The notes beneath the pieces are model-generated. The model made no database searches, had not been told where the DNA came from, and saw only the letters and a list, made by a program, of their open reading frames with translations. Both the position numbers and the translations under genes were made by a program. From Thalassospira mesophila (lineage in GTDB: Bacteria; Pseudomonadota; Alphaproteobacteria; Rhodospirillales; Thalassospiraceae), in assembly GCF_002115755.1 (NCBI RefSeq), contig NZ_JFKA01000008.1, positions 111,768-175,767 of the forward strand: a DNA stretch of 64,000 nucleotides, written 5' to 3'. This document shows positions 54,730 to 63,668 of this stretch, in pieces. Position 1 is the stretch's first letter. Each line of letters opens with the position of its first letter.

Positions 54730-54765
54730 AAAATGGCCCCGGCAAAAAATTGCGGGGCCATTTTT
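54730..54765 (+). terminator. Rho-independent terminator of asd
   Basis: AAAATGGCCCC...GGGGCCATTTTT forms an 11-bp outer stem with an inner GC/GC pair and an A/T-rich loop, followed by T's. It is 45 bases after the asd stop and can also act on the convergent GGDEF gene. Confidence 0.92.
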
Positions 54766-54812
54766 ATGTCGTCTTTGCAATCAAATGCTTGTGGGTGTCG
54801 CCTGTATTCCGA

Positions 54813-56249
54813 TCAGGCCTGCGAAATATGGTCGCGACCGGCATTTTTGGAACTGTACAGGGCCTGATCAACGCGGGTAATGATCGACGACAATGTTTCA
54901 TTGTCGCGATATTCGGTGACACCGGCACTGATGGTCAGGTTGATGTTTTCGCGGCCAAAGCGCACACCGTTCTGGCGGATCATATCGGCAATGTTGCGGG
55001 CGATTAGCATGGCCGCACTGCGGTCGCTGCCCGGCAGCAACACAACAAATTCGTCGCCGCCCCAACGACACAGGGTGTCTTCATCGCGAATAACACTGCG
55101 GATCATGCTGGCAACATCGCGCAAGGCGGCATCGCCACCGGGATGGCCAAAGGTATCGTTGATTTCCTTGAACTGGTCCAGATCCATGCAGATCATCGAC
55201 AAGGCTTCCTTGCGCCGACGGCACGCCTTGGTAACTTTTTCAAATACCAGATCAAAAACCTGGCGATTGCAGGCCGATGTCAGCTTGTCATAGGACGCCA
55301 GTTCTTCAAGCCGTCGCTGATATCCGCGAATGGTGAAATAGGCGGTAAAGCCCACCAATACGGTAATGAACAGCGAAATGGCAATGTTGATCAGCAAGGT
55401 GTTTTCGATCCGCTGGTCGCCCAGCTGTTCATGCTGTTCGACCAGTAAAAGCCAGTTAAATTCCGGTACCAGACGGCTATTGACGAAAATTGTCTGGGTG
55501 CCGTCATTATAGCTGACCGATGTTCCCGGCGATGTCAGGATCTGGGTTGCCAGCGGGCGGATGCTTTTGCGGGTTTGCAAGGTGGCTGCATTGCCAAAAT
55601 CGCTGCCATGCAGGGTGATATTGCCATTGCGATCAGCAAAATAAATGGTACGGCCATATCGTTGCTGATAGGTCTCGATCAGGTTGGTTACCGAACTGAC
55701 AGACAGGCCGACACCGGTGACACCAATGACTTTTCCTTCGTAATCGCGGACCTGGTAATTCACAAAAATTGTCAGTCGCGACCGGTCGGCCGTGTCATGG
55801 TCGACATTGATTTCGTAGGTGTCTTTCATGTTCAGCGCATGAAAATACCATGCATCATCGGCGTTATCTTCCGAGACCTGCTTTAAGATGCCGCTGGTAT
55901 GGTAATAATTCTTTGTTTTGTTCGAGACGAAAAACGCCGTTATCGTGCCATAACGTTTCTGGATTTCACTAAGATAGCGTTTGACCTGTTCGGGGTCTTT
56001 TTCGCCATTCAGGGTCCAGTCGCGGAAAAAAGTGTCATGCGCCATCAGCGACGATATGAAAATCGGCTGCAACAGGTCGCGCTGGATTTCCGAATAGATG
56101 TTGTCGCTGGTAAGCGGCAAGGTGCTTTCGGCGATTTGTTCTTGCAGGGAATCGCGGGCAACGTAAAAGCTGACAAAACTGGTCGTCAAAAAGCCTATTC
56201 CAAGCAAAATACAAAGAATGATGGCGAAATGTAGCTTTTTTCCCGGCAC
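54813..56249 (-). CDS. membrane diguanylate cyclase with Cache sensor
   Basis: 478-aa predicted c-di-GMP synthase. A first membrane helix (IILCILLGIGFLTTSFVSFY) precedes a periplasmic dCache-type domain (about 40-290, with VNYQVRDYEGKVIGVTGVGL). A second helix (LINIAISLFITVLVGFTAYF) leads to a GGDEF domain whose active-site loop is RWGGDEFVVLL, so it should be active; the DKLTSACNRQVFDLVF start is standard. It begins at a GTG (56249) with AGGAAG six bases upstream. An Rxx-D inhibitory site (four residues before the GGDEF) is not obvious. Confidence 0.93.
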   Translation of the reverse strand: MPGKKLHFAIILCILLGIGFLTTSFVSFYVARDSLQEQIAESTLPLTSDNIYSEIQRDLLQPIFISSLMAHDTFFRDWTLNGEKDPEQVKRYLSEIQKRYGTITAFFVSNKTKNYYHTSGILKQVSEDNADDAWYFHALNMKDTYEINVDHDTADRSRLTIFVNYQVRDYEGKVIGVTGVGLSVSSVTNLIETYQQRYGRTIYFADRNGNITLHGSDFGNAATLQTRKSIRPLATQILTSPGTSVSYNDGTQTIFVNSRLVPEFNWLLLVEQHEQLGDQRIENTLLINIAISLFITVLVGFTAYFTIRGYQRRLEELASYDKLTSACNRQVFDLVFEKVTKACRRRKEALSMICMDLDQFKEINDTFGHPGGDAALRDVASMIRSVIRDEDTLCRWGGDEFVVLLPGSDRSAAMLIARNIADMIRQNGVRFGRENINLTISAGVTEYRDNETLSSIITRVDQALYSSKNAGRDHISQA

Positions 56250-56395
56250 GTCGACTTCCTGATTAAGAGACAAAAACAAGGCCAATGATATGCGCGTTCA
56301 TTATCATTTCCTGTTGTGTAATCTATTTTAAATTACCGCGGAACGCCATCGCCGTTTTTACTACTCGTAACGATAGTTTTTGCACTTTTGGTATG

Positions 56396-56434
56396 AAAAA
56401 TCCCCGGTCAGATGGATTTCTGACCGGGGATTTT
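56396..56434 (-). terminator. Rho-independent terminator of purU
   Basis: AAAATCCCCGGTCAG and CTGACCGGGGATTTT form a perfect 15-bp stem with an 8-base loop. On the minus strand T's follow. It is about 30 bases after the purU stop. Confidence 0.93.
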
Positions 56435-56465
56435 CTGGTTATAACGGCATTCCGGGGAAAATTTT

Positions 56466-57332
56466 CTAGCGTCGGAAAATAACCGTTTTACTATCGTTCC
56501 GAAAAACCCGGTGTTCGCAATGCATCTGGATGGCGCGGGAAAAAACCACCGATTCAATATCGCGGCCAATCTCAACCATGTCTTCGGCTGTCATGCTGTG
56601 GTCGACCCGTTCCACGGCCTGATGAATGATCGGGCCTTCATCAAGGTCGGCGGTAACATAATGGGCGGTGCCCCCAATCAGCTTGACGCCGCGTTTGTGG
56701 GCCTGATGATAGGGCTTGGCCCCTTTGAAGCTGGGCAGAAACGAGTGATGGATATTAATGCACCGTCCCTCAAGTTCCTGGCACAGCTCGGTTGAGAGCA
56801 CCTGCATATAGCGCGCCAGCCCCACCAGGTCGGCTTTATGCGCGCTTACCACATCAAGCAGCTTGCCTTCCTGTTCGGCCTTGTTTTCGCGATTGACCGG
56901 CAAATGATAATAAGGAATGCCGTGCCATTCGACGATGCCCCGCATTTCTTCGTGGTTGGAAATAATGGCCGGAATTTCAATGCGCAAATTGTTCGATGCC
57001 ACGCGGTGCAAAATATCGTTCAGGCAATGACCGAATTTTGACACCAGCAGAACCACGCGCGGCTTGCGGTAATAATCATGCAAATGCCACTGCATCGAAA
57101 ACCGGTTGCCGATGGCGGCAAATTTGTCGCCAAATTCGGCCTCCGTTCGTAATGCCCGGCCTGCCTCGAATTTGACCCGCATAAAAAAACGTTTGCTCTC
57201 GGGGTCGCCAAACTGTTCAAGCTTGGTCACAAACGCCCCTTCGTCGGCCAGAAAACTGGTGACGCTGGCAACAATGCCAAAGGTGTCGGGGCAGGTGATG
57301 GTGAGGATAAAGGTTTTGGAAAGTTCGGACAT
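56466..57332 (-). CDS. purU: formyltetrahydrofolate deformylase
   Basis: 288-aa PurU, hydrolysing 10-formyl-THF to THF and formate and so balancing one-carbon pools. The N-terminal ACT domain starts ILTITCPDTFGIVASVTSFL; the C-terminal formyltransferase-like domain contains VLLVSKFGHCLNDILHRV and INIHHSFLPSFKGAKPYHQA with the catalytic Asn/His/Asp set, including AHYVTADLDEGPI. I begin at MSELSKTF (57332). It is monocistronic and ends in a strong terminator. Confidence 0.95.
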   Translation of the reverse strand: MSELSKTFILTITCPDTFGIVASVTSFLADEGAFVTKLEQFGDPESKRFFMRVKFEAGRALRTEAEFGDKFAAIGNRFSMQWHLHDYYRKPRVVLLVSKFGHCLNDILHRVASNNLRIEIPAIISNHEEMRGIVEWHGIPYYHLPVNRENKAEQEGKLLDVVSAHKADLVGLARYMQVLSTELCQELEGRCINIHHSFLPSFKGAKPYHQAHKRGVKLIGGTAHYVTADLDEGPIIHQAVERVDHSMTAEDMVEIGRDIESVVFSRAIQMHCEHRVFRNDSKTVIFRR

Positions 57333-57799
57333 TTCCGCTGCGGCTTTCATTCAATTAGGCATGTCAGACCTTGCGATATAGCGGCTGACCGGGCCGCTGC
57401 CAACCCGCTATTGCAGCGAAAGTGTTTTCCGTTTCGCCGTAAACGGTAATTTTGCTGGTACGCTACGTAATATTACGGTCTTCCATCGCCGGGATATGTC
57501 TGCATCCGGCCCGGTTCTGCCCGTGAAACAGGGAAAGAACTGGACATTGCCGGGACTTTCGCCAAGAATCCGCCGCCTGACCGGGCATCCTTGCGGGCGG
57601 CATGGCGCAGTGGCGAATGGCCGGGTTTTTGAAGCGTTCATCAGGCCCGTAAACCAGATTGCATCAGCCCGGGCCCATATTGTGAACGCGATTGCACGCG
57701 ATGGTCTCAAAGCAGGATGCAAACCGGCATCGCACATGATATTGCGGTGACGAACAAACAGGGCGGCCATATGCCGACAGGCGAAGACGGGGCTATTCA
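57333..57799. other. divergent intergenic region, no gene seen
   Basis: About 470 bases between purU (minus strand) and the second TrkH gene (plus strand). Open frames are low quality and lack ribosome binding sites. A ten-codon mini-frame (57771-57803) overlaps the TrkH start, possibly by chance. Confidence 0.45.
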
Positions 57800-59248
57800 T
57801 TGATCGATTTTCGACCAATCCTTTTTATCATTGGCATTTTGCTGGCAACGCTTGCGATTGGCATGATCGTTCCGGCGCTGGTCGATCTGTATTATGGCCA
57901 CCCGGACTGGCGCGTGTTTTCGGCGGCCTCGGCGGTTTCGCTGTTTATTGGCGGGGCGCTGGTGATGATGAACCGCACCGAAAAATTGCGCATGACCTCG
58001 CGTCAGGCTTTTATCCTGACCACGGCAAGCTGGCTGGTGCTTACGGCGGTGTCGGCCCTGCCTTTTGCCTTTTCCAACATGAATATGAGCTATACCGACG
58101 CGTTTTTTGAAGCCATGTCGGGTATTTCCACCACCGGCTCAACCGTGATGGTCGGGCTTGATACCGCACCGCCGGGCATTTTGCTGTGGCGGGCTTTGTT
58201 GCAATGGCTGGGCGGGATCGGGATTATTGTGATGGCAATTGCCGTCATGCCGATGCTGCGTGTTGGCGGGATGCAGCTTTTCCGTATGGAAAATTCCGAC
58301 AAATCGGACAAGGCCTTTCCCCGCGCCACCCAGATCGCGATGGGCATTTTCACCCTGTATGTGGTGTTTACCATTATCTGGACGTTCTTGTTGTGGTGGG
58401 CGGGCATGTCGTTTTTTGATGCGGTGGCGCACGCCATGACCACCATTGCCACGGGCGGTTTTTCGACTAAGGATGCCTCGATTGGCTATTATGACAATCC
58501 GTTGATTGATGTGATTATCACGCTGGGCATGACCACCGGGGCGCTGCCGTTTTTGCTGTATTTGCAAACCCTGCGCGGGCGGCCCCTGTCGTTGTTTCGG
58601 GACTCACAGGTGCGCTGGTTTGTCACCATTGCGGCGAGCATCATCCTTGCCGTGGCGATCTGGCATAGCGAAGTTAATAATGTCGGTTTCTGGACCGCAT
58701 TACGGTTTTCGTCGTTTAATATCATTTCGGTAATGACCGGCACGGGCTATGCCACCACGGACTATGGTTTGTGGGGGGCATTTGCGGTGGCGGTGTTCTT
58801 TTTTGTCATGTTTGTCGGCGGTTGTGCCGGGTCCACCACCTGTGGCGTCAAGATTTTCCGCCTGCAGGTTCTTTATGAAATTGCCAAAATTCAGCTCAAT
58901 CACATGCTGCGCCCGCACGGGGTTTTCATTGCCTATTATAACGGCAAACCCCTGACCGAGGATGTGACGGAATCGGTGCTGAGCTTTTTCTTCCTGTTTG
59001 TGTTTTGCTTTGTCGTGCTGGCCGCGGGCCTGGGGGCGATGGGGCTGGATTTTGTCACCGCCATTTCCAGTGCCGGCACCGCGATTGCCAATGTCGGGCC
59101 GGGGCTGGGGCCGATTGTGGGCCCATCGGGCAATTTTGCCACTTTGCCCGACGGGGCGAAATGGATGATGTCGGCCGGGATGCTGATTGGCCGGTTGGAA
59201 GTTTTCACTGTGCTGATTTTGCTGTCGCCGGACTTTTGGCGCGATTAA
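57800..59248 (+). CDS. second TrkH-type potassium transporter
   Basis: 482-aa paralogue of the TrkH at 51629-53119, sharing the same pore-loop plan (FFEAMSGISTTGSTVMVG, AHAMTTIATGGFSTKDA, ISVMTGTGYATTDYGLWG, SAGTAIANVGPGLGP) and the stretch QWLGGIGIIV. It begins at a TTG (57800) with only a weak upstream purine run; no alternative start gives a better membrane segment, so the start is tentative. It has its own terminator. As with the other copy, no trkA is nearby. Confidence 0.93.
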   Translation: MIDFRPILFIIGILLATLAIGMIVPALVDLYYGHPDWRVFSAASAVSLFIGGALVMMNRTEKLRMTSRQAFILTTASWLVLTAVSALPFAFSNMNMSYTDAFFEAMSGISTTGSTVMVGLDTAPPGILLWRALLQWLGGIGIIVMAIAVMPMLRVGGMQLFRMENSDKSDKAFPRATQIAMGIFTLYVVFTIIWTFLLWWAGMSFFDAVAHAMTTIATGGFSTKDASIGYYDNPLIDVIITLGMTTGALPFLLYLQTLRGRPLSLFRDSQVRWFVTIAASIILAVAIWHSEVNNVGFWTALRFSSFNIISVMTGTGYATTDYGLWGAFAVAVFFFVMFVGGCAGSTTCGVKIFRLQVLYEIAKIQLNHMLRPHGVFIAYYNGKPLTEDVTESVLSFFFLFVFCFVVLAAGLGAMGLDFVTAISSAGTAIANVGPGLGPIVGPSGNFATLPDGAKWMMSAGMLIGRLEVFTVLILLSPDFWRD

Positions 59249-59289
59249 ATTTCTAATCGTGAAATTTAATTTCAAATATAGCAATAACC

Positions 59290-59320
59290 AAAACCCCGCC
59301 AGCTTGCCCGGCGGGGTTTT
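59290..59320 (+). terminator. Rho-independent terminator of the second TrkH gene
   Basis: AAAACCCCGCC and GGCGGGGTTTT pair over 11 bp around a 9-base loop, with T's following. It lies 42 bases after the stop codon. Confidence 0.93.
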
Positions 59321-59784
59321 GTATTTGGTTATCTGTGCGGGAGCGATCAGATAACCGGGACCAGTTTGGGGGCTGGTGAATTTTTGGGCGATACCAAACC
59401 CGGGGTCAGGAGCGGATCGGGGATCGGGATATGGGCCCGGTATCGCCTTGCCGTAACTATGCCAAATTCAAATCGCCGGGTTAAATCGAATAAAATGTTA
59501 TTTTTGATAGGTAAAATCTATTTACGGGTTTTCGTATTCGCGGCACGGCGATGATGCCGTTGAAAAGTGGTCCTGATTGCGTGTGGTATTTCGGGGGGCT
59601 TGAAATGATGCCTTTGATTTGCGCGGGGCAGCATATGGATTTCGCCAAAAAACTGTTTAGGAATTGCCGTTGCACAGTTTCCGGCGCAAATTTCCATACA
59701 GGTCAGCTGCATTTTTTTGCGGGTCAGTTCGCACAAACGCGGTGCTTGACGTTACTTGCGCGGCGATATGGCGATATGGCGATA
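59321..59784. other. intergenic region, three short tandem repeats near its end
   Basis: About 460 bases between the TrkH terminator and the convergent sensor kinase. It is AT-rich in part (59480-59530) and contains no credible gene. At 59763-59786, three consecutive copies of GCGATAT(G/C) abut the kinase stop codon; this looks like a local slippage product. Confidence 0.5.
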
Positions 59785-61374
59785 TCAGGCGGTAGGGGAA
59801 GTCGCGGTTGGCGTGGCGTTAACCGGCAGGATGGCACAAAATGTGGTGCCCTGTGGCCCAGAAGCACGCAGGCGCAAATTGCCGCCATGGGCCACCATTA
59901 ATTCGCGCGCAATGGCCAGGCCCAGCCCGGTGCCGCCCTTGCGCGCGGTTCCGGCAAAGGGGACAAACAGGTTTTTAATGGTTTTTTCCGGCAAACCCGG
60001 CCCGTCATCGGTAATCAGGATCTGAATGGATTTTTGCGCGGGCGACACCGGCAGGTCGTCATAATCGTCGGATCGGGCGGAAACAGACCCAAGGTCAAGC
60101 GGCCCGGCAAGGTCGTTATTATCGGTGGGCCGGGGGCTGTCACACATACTGGCGGTAATGGTGATTTTGCTGGCACCGGCTTCAAATGCATTGCGGATCA
60201 GGTTGCCAAAAACCCGCAATAACTGGTCATAATCGGCCTCGACCACCATTTCATCGGCAATGTTTAGTGCCACTTCGCGCGGGTGCGGTGCCAGGGGCGG
60301 TATGATCATCGGGCTTTGGCTCAGGTCGGTGTCGTCCATTTTGCCAACGGCAATCTGTTCGCAGATGGTTTCGCTGCATTCTTCAAACAGTTCTAGCAAT
60401 GTGAAACGCGAAATATCCAGCACTGGCGGGGCTTCGCGGGCGTAAGACAGCGTTTGTTCGCTGATATAAACCGCCCGCTCCATCGAAGCCAACAGGCGCG
60501 GCACCACGGCGCGCACTTCCTTGTCGTCGCTGCTGGCCAGGCGTTCGGTCATTAGCATCGATGTTGCCAGCGCATTGCGCAAATCATGGCTGATTTTGGT
60601 GGCTGCCGTGCCCAGTGCGGCCAGACGGCGGCGCTGGTTAAGCATTGCCTGCAGGTCTTTTTGCATATTGGCCAGTTCTTGCTGGGCAATGCCGATTTCG
60701 TCTTCGCGGTGATCGGGGACAATAATATTGGCACTGTCTTGCGGGTTTTTGCGAAACCGGATCATTTCGCGGGTAAAGCGCCGCATCGGGCGCACCAGCA
60801 ACAGGTTAAGGGCAAAATAAACCAGTGCTGCCGTGCAAAACGAAATCACCAGCGACAGACCCAGCACCCGCCAGCCAAATTCATACATTTCATGGGCAAG
60901 TTTATGTTCATGCACCAGAATTTCGATTTTAAAGGTTGGCGCCATCGAGGGCATGCCCATCACGCGTAACATGCGGTCTTTGGGCTGGATCAGGGTTTCA
61001 AATGCCTCGGACAATGCCGAGGCAATGGTAAATTCGCCCAGATCGACATTATGGTCGGTTTTGGCGGGCATATCGTCGCGCTGGAGCAGCAATTTGCGAT
61101 CTTCACGGCGCAAAACCACCGCTTCAACCCCGGCATTGGACAATAATTCGCGCGCCAGATCTTTGGACACCATCTGATCCGGTGTTGCTTCAAGGGCCAG
61201 CGCAGCAAGATAGGCGGAATCAAGATGGGCGCGCAGCCAGTCGATGCGAAACCGCGCCACCGAGGGCGCAAAGACAAAGATTTCAGCCAGCATCACAAAC
61301 CCGACGGTTAAAAACAGCAAGCGGGCCGACAGCGATTTGGTCCAGGGTGGCAGGCGAAGATGTGGTCTATCCAT
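59785..61374 (-). CDS. membrane sensor histidine kinase (orphan)
   Basis: 529-aa histidine kinase. Two membrane helices (LLFLTVGFVMLAEIFVFA at about 20-37 and VLGLSLVISFCTAALVYFAL at about 170-190) flank a periplasmic sensor of about 130 residues. A HAMP-like linker follows (PMRRFTREMIRFRKNPQDSA), then HisKA with KISHDLRNALATSM, the N box NLIRNAFEAGASKI and DDGPGLPEKT, and the G box GGTGLGLAI. No response regulator is adjacent. A predicted linker before the G box is rich in Asp/Pro and lengthens the ATPase domain. The ATG has no clear ribosome binding site. Confidence 0.9.
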   Translation of the reverse strand: MDRPHLRLPPWTKSLSARLLFLTVGFVMLAEIFVFAPSVARFRIDWLRAHLDSAYLAALALEATPDQMVSKDLARELLSNAGVEAVVLRREDRKLLLQRDDMPAKTDHNVDLGEFTIASALSEAFETLIQPKDRMLRVMGMPSMAPTFKIEILVHEHKLAHEMYEFGWRVLGLSLVISFCTAALVYFALNLLLVRPMRRFTREMIRFRKNPQDSANIIVPDHREDEIGIAQQELANMQKDLQAMLNQRRRLAALGTAATKISHDLRNALATSMLMTERLASSDDKEVRAVVPRLLASMERAVYISEQTLSYAREAPPVLDISRFTLLELFEECSETICEQIAVGKMDDTDLSQSPMIIPPLAPHPREVALNIADEMVVEADYDQLLRVFGNLIRNAFEAGASKITITASMCDSPRPTDNNDLAGPLDLGSVSARSDDYDDLPVSPAQKSIQILITDDGPGLPEKTIKNLFVPFAGTARKGGTGLGLAIARELMVAHGGNLRLRASGPQGTTFCAILPVNATPTATSPTA

Positions 61375-61446
61375 ATGGCCGGATCATGGTTGGGGTGCTG
61401 GTGCGGGCACGGGTGGCAAAGCGGGTTCTGATGACGAAAATATGCG

Positions 61447-62874
61447 CTAGCCCAAGCGTAACAGCAACCGCACGATTTTACGGGTTTTTTTGCCAAACAG
61501 GCTGGGCGTGTACCATGCCCCGGCCACCCGTTTGGAAATTTCGCCCAATGTGGGATAAGGGGCGATATGCCCGGCAACAGCCCCGATTTTCATTTTACGG
61601 CTGATCGCCAGCGACCATAAACCAATCAGCTCGCCCGCCTGATGCCCGGCAATACCAGCCCCCAAAATGCGGCCCGATGCGGTGGTGACGACTTTGATCA
61701 GGCCGCATGTTTGCCGTTCGGCGCGGGCGCGGTCATTTTCGGCGTAATCCCATGTCACAACGCGAATGTCGTTGCCGTGGCGGGCACGCGCAGCATTTTC
61801 GGTTAAGCCGACCTGGGCAATTTCGGGGTCGATAAACGTCACCCACGGCACCGCACTGTAATTGATTTTGGCGGGCAGGCGAAACAGGGCATTGCGAATA
61901 ACAATGCCGGCGTCATAGGCGGCCATATGGGTAAATTGCAGACCGCCGGTAACATCGCCAATGGCGAATATCTTTTTGTTGCTGGTGCGCAGGCGGGCAT
62001 CGAAAGTGATTGCCCCCTTGGCACATTCCACCCCGGCCAGGTCCAGCCCCATATCGGCAATATTGGGGCTGCGCCCGGTGGCCACCAGCAAATGGCTGCC
62101 ATCAATGGTCAGCTCCGCCCCTTTATGCGTCATGGTAATCCGGCAGCCGGGGCCATGGGGTTCTACCCGTTTTGCCATGGCATTTTCATACAGGCTGATG
62201 CCGTCATCTTCCAGGGCGTGACGGGCAACTGCAACAAGGTCCGGGTCGTCCTTGGGCAGGATGCTGCCCTGTTCAATAACCGTCACCCGCGCGCCAAGGC
62301 GGCGATGGGCCTGCGCCATTTCAATGCCGATCGGGCCGCCACCAATAATGATTAAATGGTCGGGGCAGGTGGTGTTTTCAAAAAGGGTTTCGTTGGTCAG
62401 ATAATTCACATCGCCAAGACCGGGGATGGGCGGTATGGCGGCGCGGGACCCCGTGGCAATGACAAAGCGGCGCGCGCGCACGGTTTGCCCGCCTGCGACG
62501 AGTTCGTTTTTGCCGGTAAAGCGGGCATGATCGGTGATAACGGTGCAGCCCAGCCGTTCAAACCGTTCCACCGAATCGTGTGGGGCAATTTCGGCAATAA
62601 CATCGCGCACATGGGCCATAACCCCGGCAAAATTAACGGTGGGCGGGCTTGTGTGAATGCCAAATTCGGCACTGCGGCTCAGGGCATGGGCATGGTGGGC
62701 GGCGGCCAGCAAGGCCTTGGACGGTACACAGCCGGTATTAAGGCAATCGCCGCCCATGCGGCTTTTTTCAATCAGAACAACCCGTGCGCCCATTTGCACG
62801 GCCCCGGCCGCCACCGATAACCCGGCTGATCCGCCGCCGATAACGCAAATGTCGGTTTCAATCGGGGTGCTCAT
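61447..62874 (-). CDS. FAD-dependent pyridine nucleotide-disulfide oxidoreductase
   Basis: 475-aa flavoprotein of the mercuric reductase/dihydrolipoyl dehydrogenase group. FAD binding is seen in ICVIGGGSAGLSVAAGAVQM, the redox-active disulfide in GGDCLNTGCVPSKALL, the NAD(P) loop in LIIIGGGPIGIEMAQAHR, the second FAD motif in KKIFAIGDVTGG and the dimer domain with AGIAGHQAGELIGL. The C-terminal extra Cys pair of true MerA is not present, so Hg reduction is unlikely. Its ATG overlaps the upstream TVP38 stop by four bases; the pairing with a TVP38 protein recurs in many bacteria. Confidence 0.9.
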   Translation of the reverse strand: MSTPIETDICVIGGGSAGLSVAAGAVQMGARVVLIEKSRMGGDCLNTGCVPSKALLAAAHHAHALSRSAEFGIHTSPPTVNFAGVMAHVRDVIAEIAPHDSVERFERLGCTVITDHARFTGKNELVAGGQTVRARRFVIATGSRAAIPPIPGLGDVNYLTNETLFENTTCPDHLIIIGGGPIGIEMAQAHRRLGARVTVIEQGSILPKDDPDLVAVARHALEDDGISLYENAMAKRVEPHGPGCRITMTHKGAELTIDGSHLLVATGRSPNIADMGLDLAGVECAKGAITFDARLRTSNKKIFAIGDVTGGLQFTHMAAYDAGIVIRNALFRLPAKINYSAVPWVTFIDPEIAQVGLTENAARARHGNDIRVVTWDYAENDRARAERQTCGLIKVVTTASGRILGAGIAGHQAGELIGLWSLAISRKMKIGAVAGHIAPYPTLGEISKRVAGAWYTPSLFGKKTRKIVRLLLRLG

Positions 62875-63668
62875 GATGCGGGGGTTCCGGCCTTGTGTTT
62901 GCGATATTTTTTATAGGCCACCGGGATCAGGGCCAGCACGGCGAGCCCGATAATCGGGGTTAAAATACGCGGTTCAAATATGATGCCAAAGTCGGGCATT
63001 TTGCCCTGATCAAACAGCGCGCCCAAGCCGTCGCCGATGGAGACATAAACAAATGTGCCGGGAATAATGCCAACCATGGTGCCAAGAATAAAGGGGCGCA
63101 GTTTAACGCCTAACAATGCAGGCACCAGATTAACCAGCCAGAAGGGAAATAACGGCACCAGACGCAAAACCATCAGGTAACTTAGCGCGTCTTCGGCAAA
63201 ACCTTGCTGCATTTTGCGCAGGGCATGGCCTGCCTTGGCGTGCATGTAATCGTAAAAGGCATAACGTGCGGCCAGATACACAATTACGGCACCCAGGGTG
63301 GCGGCGATAACGACGTAAATTGTTCCGGCGGTAACGCCAAACAAAAAGCCGCCAATAATTGTTAACATCGACCCGGCAGGCAGCGACAGGGCAACCACCA
63401 CAATGTAAATCACGATAAAGCCAATCACGCTGGTGACCGGGTTTTGTTGCACCAGATTTTGCATCTCGGTGCGGTGGCTGCGCAAGGTGTCAAACGACAG
63501 AAATTCGGTGGCACCAAAATACCACGCGGCACACAGGCCCAGCACCAGAATGCCAACCGGCAATAACCGTTTCAGGGTAAAACATGCCTGCCCTTTGCCA
63601 TCCCTTGCACAGGGGCGGCAGGAAACAGGCGGGGTTTTGTTTTGCGGTGGCCGGTTGTTTGATGGCAT
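62871..63668 (-). CDS. TVP38/TMEM64-family membrane protein
   Basis: 265-aa inner-membrane protein of the SNARE-associated/DedA-like superfamily. The core has the family segment ALSLPAGSMLTIIGGFLFGV followed by TAGTIYVVIAATLGAVIVYL, and the later RLVPLFPFWLVNLVPALLGV. The first about 32 residues are polar with two Cys, before the first helix (LLPVGILVLGLCAAWYFGAT). It is translationally coupled to the FAD oxidoreductase gene downstream (ATGA overlap). Function is unproven; related proteins move lipids, while its operon partner hints at redox or metal chemistry. Confidence 0.87.
   Translation of the reverse strand: MPSNNRPPQNKTPPVSCRPCARDGKGQACFTLKRLLPVGILVLGLCAAWYFGATEFLSFDTLRSHRTEMQNLVQQNPVTSVIGFIVIYIVVVALSLPAGSMLTIIGGFLFGVTAGTIYVVIAATLGAVIVYLAARYAFYDYMHAKAGHALRKMQQGFAEDALSYLMVLRLVPLFPFWLVNLVPALLGVKLRPFILGTMVGIIPGTFVYVSIGDGLGALFDQGKMPDFGIIFEPRILTPIIGLAVLALIPVAYKKYRKHKAGTPAS

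Noticed and set aside
57408..57818. Minus-strand frame of about 136 codons upstream of the second TrkH gene
   Set aside because: No ribosome binding site, and its Arg/Cys-rich translation resembles no protein family; it overlaps the TrkH start.
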